A stretch of 64,000 bases of DNA from Kutzneria viridogrisea (GTDB lineage: Bacteria; Actinomycetota; Actinomycetes; Mycobacteriales; Pseudonocardiaceae). Positions 63,448 to 64,000 of the stretch are shown here, in pieces. The notes below the pieces were generated by a model. That model was not told the DNA's origin. It did not search any database and saw only the letters and a list, made by a program, of their open reading frames with translations. Location: NCBI GenBank assembly GCA_014138725.1, contig JACJID010000002.1, forward strand, positions 1,130,001-1,194,000, written 5' to 3'. Numbering within the stretch: the first letter of the stretch is position 1; every line of letters starts with the position of its first letter. A program made the translations under genes and the position numbers.

Positions 63448-64000
63448 CTAGTCCCTTCCCGAACCGACCGCGGCGGAGACCAGTTCCCGCGCGCGCACGC
63501 GGGCCCAGTCCTCAGCGGCCAGCACCTCAGCCACATCGGAGGGCTCCCCACGCCAGTCATCGGCCTCGGTGAGCACCTGCTGCACAGTGTCCACTATCCG
63601 GGTGAAGGCCGTGTTGCCCTTCAGGAAGGCGTCCACGGCCTCCTCGTTGGCCGCGTTGTAGATGGCGGGCAGGCAACCGCCCACCGAACCGGCGTGCCTG
63701 GCCAGCTCCACAGCGGGGAAGTTCACGCTGTCCTGCGGCTCGAAGGTCCAGGTCACGGGACTGGCCCAGGTGCACGGTGCCGTGGCGGCGGGGATCCGGT
63801 CCGGCCAGCCCAGCGCCAGCGCGATGGGCAGCCGCATGTCCGGCGGGCTGGCCTGGGCCAGGGTGGAGCCGTCGGTGAACGTCACCATCGAGTGAATGAC
63901 GGACTGGGGGTGAACCACCACGTCGATCCGGTCGTACGGCACACCGAACAGCAGGTGCGCCTCGATCAGCTCCAGGCCCTTGTTCACCAGGGTGGCCGAG
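63448..64000 (-). CDS. dxr: 1-deoxy-D-xylulose 5-phosphate reductoisomerase, C-terminal part (5' end outside window)
   Basis: The C-terminal ~183 residues of DXR are present: [18 protein letters not shown] with the substrate-binding Asn-Lys-Gly-x-Glu, the flexible-loop region [16 protein letters not shown], and [28 protein letters not shown] of the C-terminal helical domain. The enzyme makes MEP from DXP with NADPH. The N-terminal Rossmann domain lies beyond the window edge. It ends 3 bases before the rip1 start and so is co-transcribed with it. Confidence 0.94.
   Translation of the reverse strand, partial: SATLVNKGLELIEAHLLFGVPYDRIDVVVHPQSVIHSMVTFTDGSTLAQASPPDMRLPIALALGWPDRIPAATAPCTWASPVTWTFEPQDSVNFPAVELARHAGSVGGCLPAIYNAANEEAVDAFLKGNTAFTRIVDTVQQVLTEADDWRGEPSDVAEVLAAEDWARVRARELVSAAVGSGRD

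Overview
The window is a high-GC actinobacterial chromosome segment, most likely from the Pseudonocardiales (Saccharothrix, Amycolatopsis or Kutzneria-like). Supporting signs are a mycothiol-type thiol system (mycothione reductase), two DUF574-family methyltransferases, Mycobacterium-like gene order around dxr, rip1, ispG and map, OmpATb/ArfB-like proteins, a DUF222 remnant, and strong G/C bias at third codon positions with many GTG starts and 4-bp ATGA/GTGA overlaps. The genus call is inference.

Layout. 1-4022 (+): tail of an EAL protein, a DUF574 methyltransferase, a possible 24-residue peptide, a RIO-type kinase and a DEAD-box RNA helicase with a long leader. 4114-17221 (-): a cobalamin (B12) region. 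A cobalamin riboswitch precedes the tightly overlapped run chlID-cobO-cobB-cobI-(repeat minigene)-cobM-cobL-cbiG. After this come a CDF metal transporter, an ArfA/ArfB-like pair, a small secreted protein, a PIG-L hydrolase, and then cobH and cysG (cobA). 17509-35340: an accessory stretch with a GDSL lipase, a P450 divergent from bioF, a Thr/Ser dehydratase with a divergent GntR regulator, four secreted serine proteases, LysE, a TetR-P450 pair, an alpha/beta hydrolase, an aromatic/histidinol-phosphate aminotransferase, a GH76 hydrolase, a DUF222 fragment and a decayed IS630-family element. 35524-41796 (-): cobN behind a second cobalamin riboswitch, an APC permease and a second DUF574 methyltransferase. 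41985-50899: lon, two TetR-controlled redox loci (FAD monooxygenase, SDR), a NodB deacetylase lipoprotein, a VanZ-RDD membrane protein and a PEBP protein. 50967-64000: mycothione reductase, a CynX-type MFS exporter with a divergent GntR regulator, an exported chorismate mutase, cobQ, a hydrolase, and then the conserved actinobacterial block map, PBP, GNAT, ispG, rip1, dxr (truncated by the window end).

How the genes work together. Two riboswitch-controlled units supply corrin-ring methylation (cysG/cobA, cobI, cobM, cobL), ring rearrangement and hydrolysis (cbiG, cobH), a,c-amidation (cobB), cobalt insertion (CobN with ChlID), adenosylation (cobO) and final amidations (cobQ). cobJ, cobK and the nucleotide-loop genes are not in the window. 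The dxr/ispG pair serves the MEP isoprenoid pathway, rip1 performs regulated intramembrane proteolysis, and map removes initiator methionines.

Most notable: a 75-bp tandem repeat between cobI and cobM that forms a 50-codon, doubly coupled mini-ORF; a repeat-rich ~170-residue tail on CobM; an exported lipoprotein chorismate mutase; a P450 sharing a 36-bp divergent region with bioF; well-formed operator palindromes at several regulator loci; and a 17-nt inverted repeat in the helicase leader.
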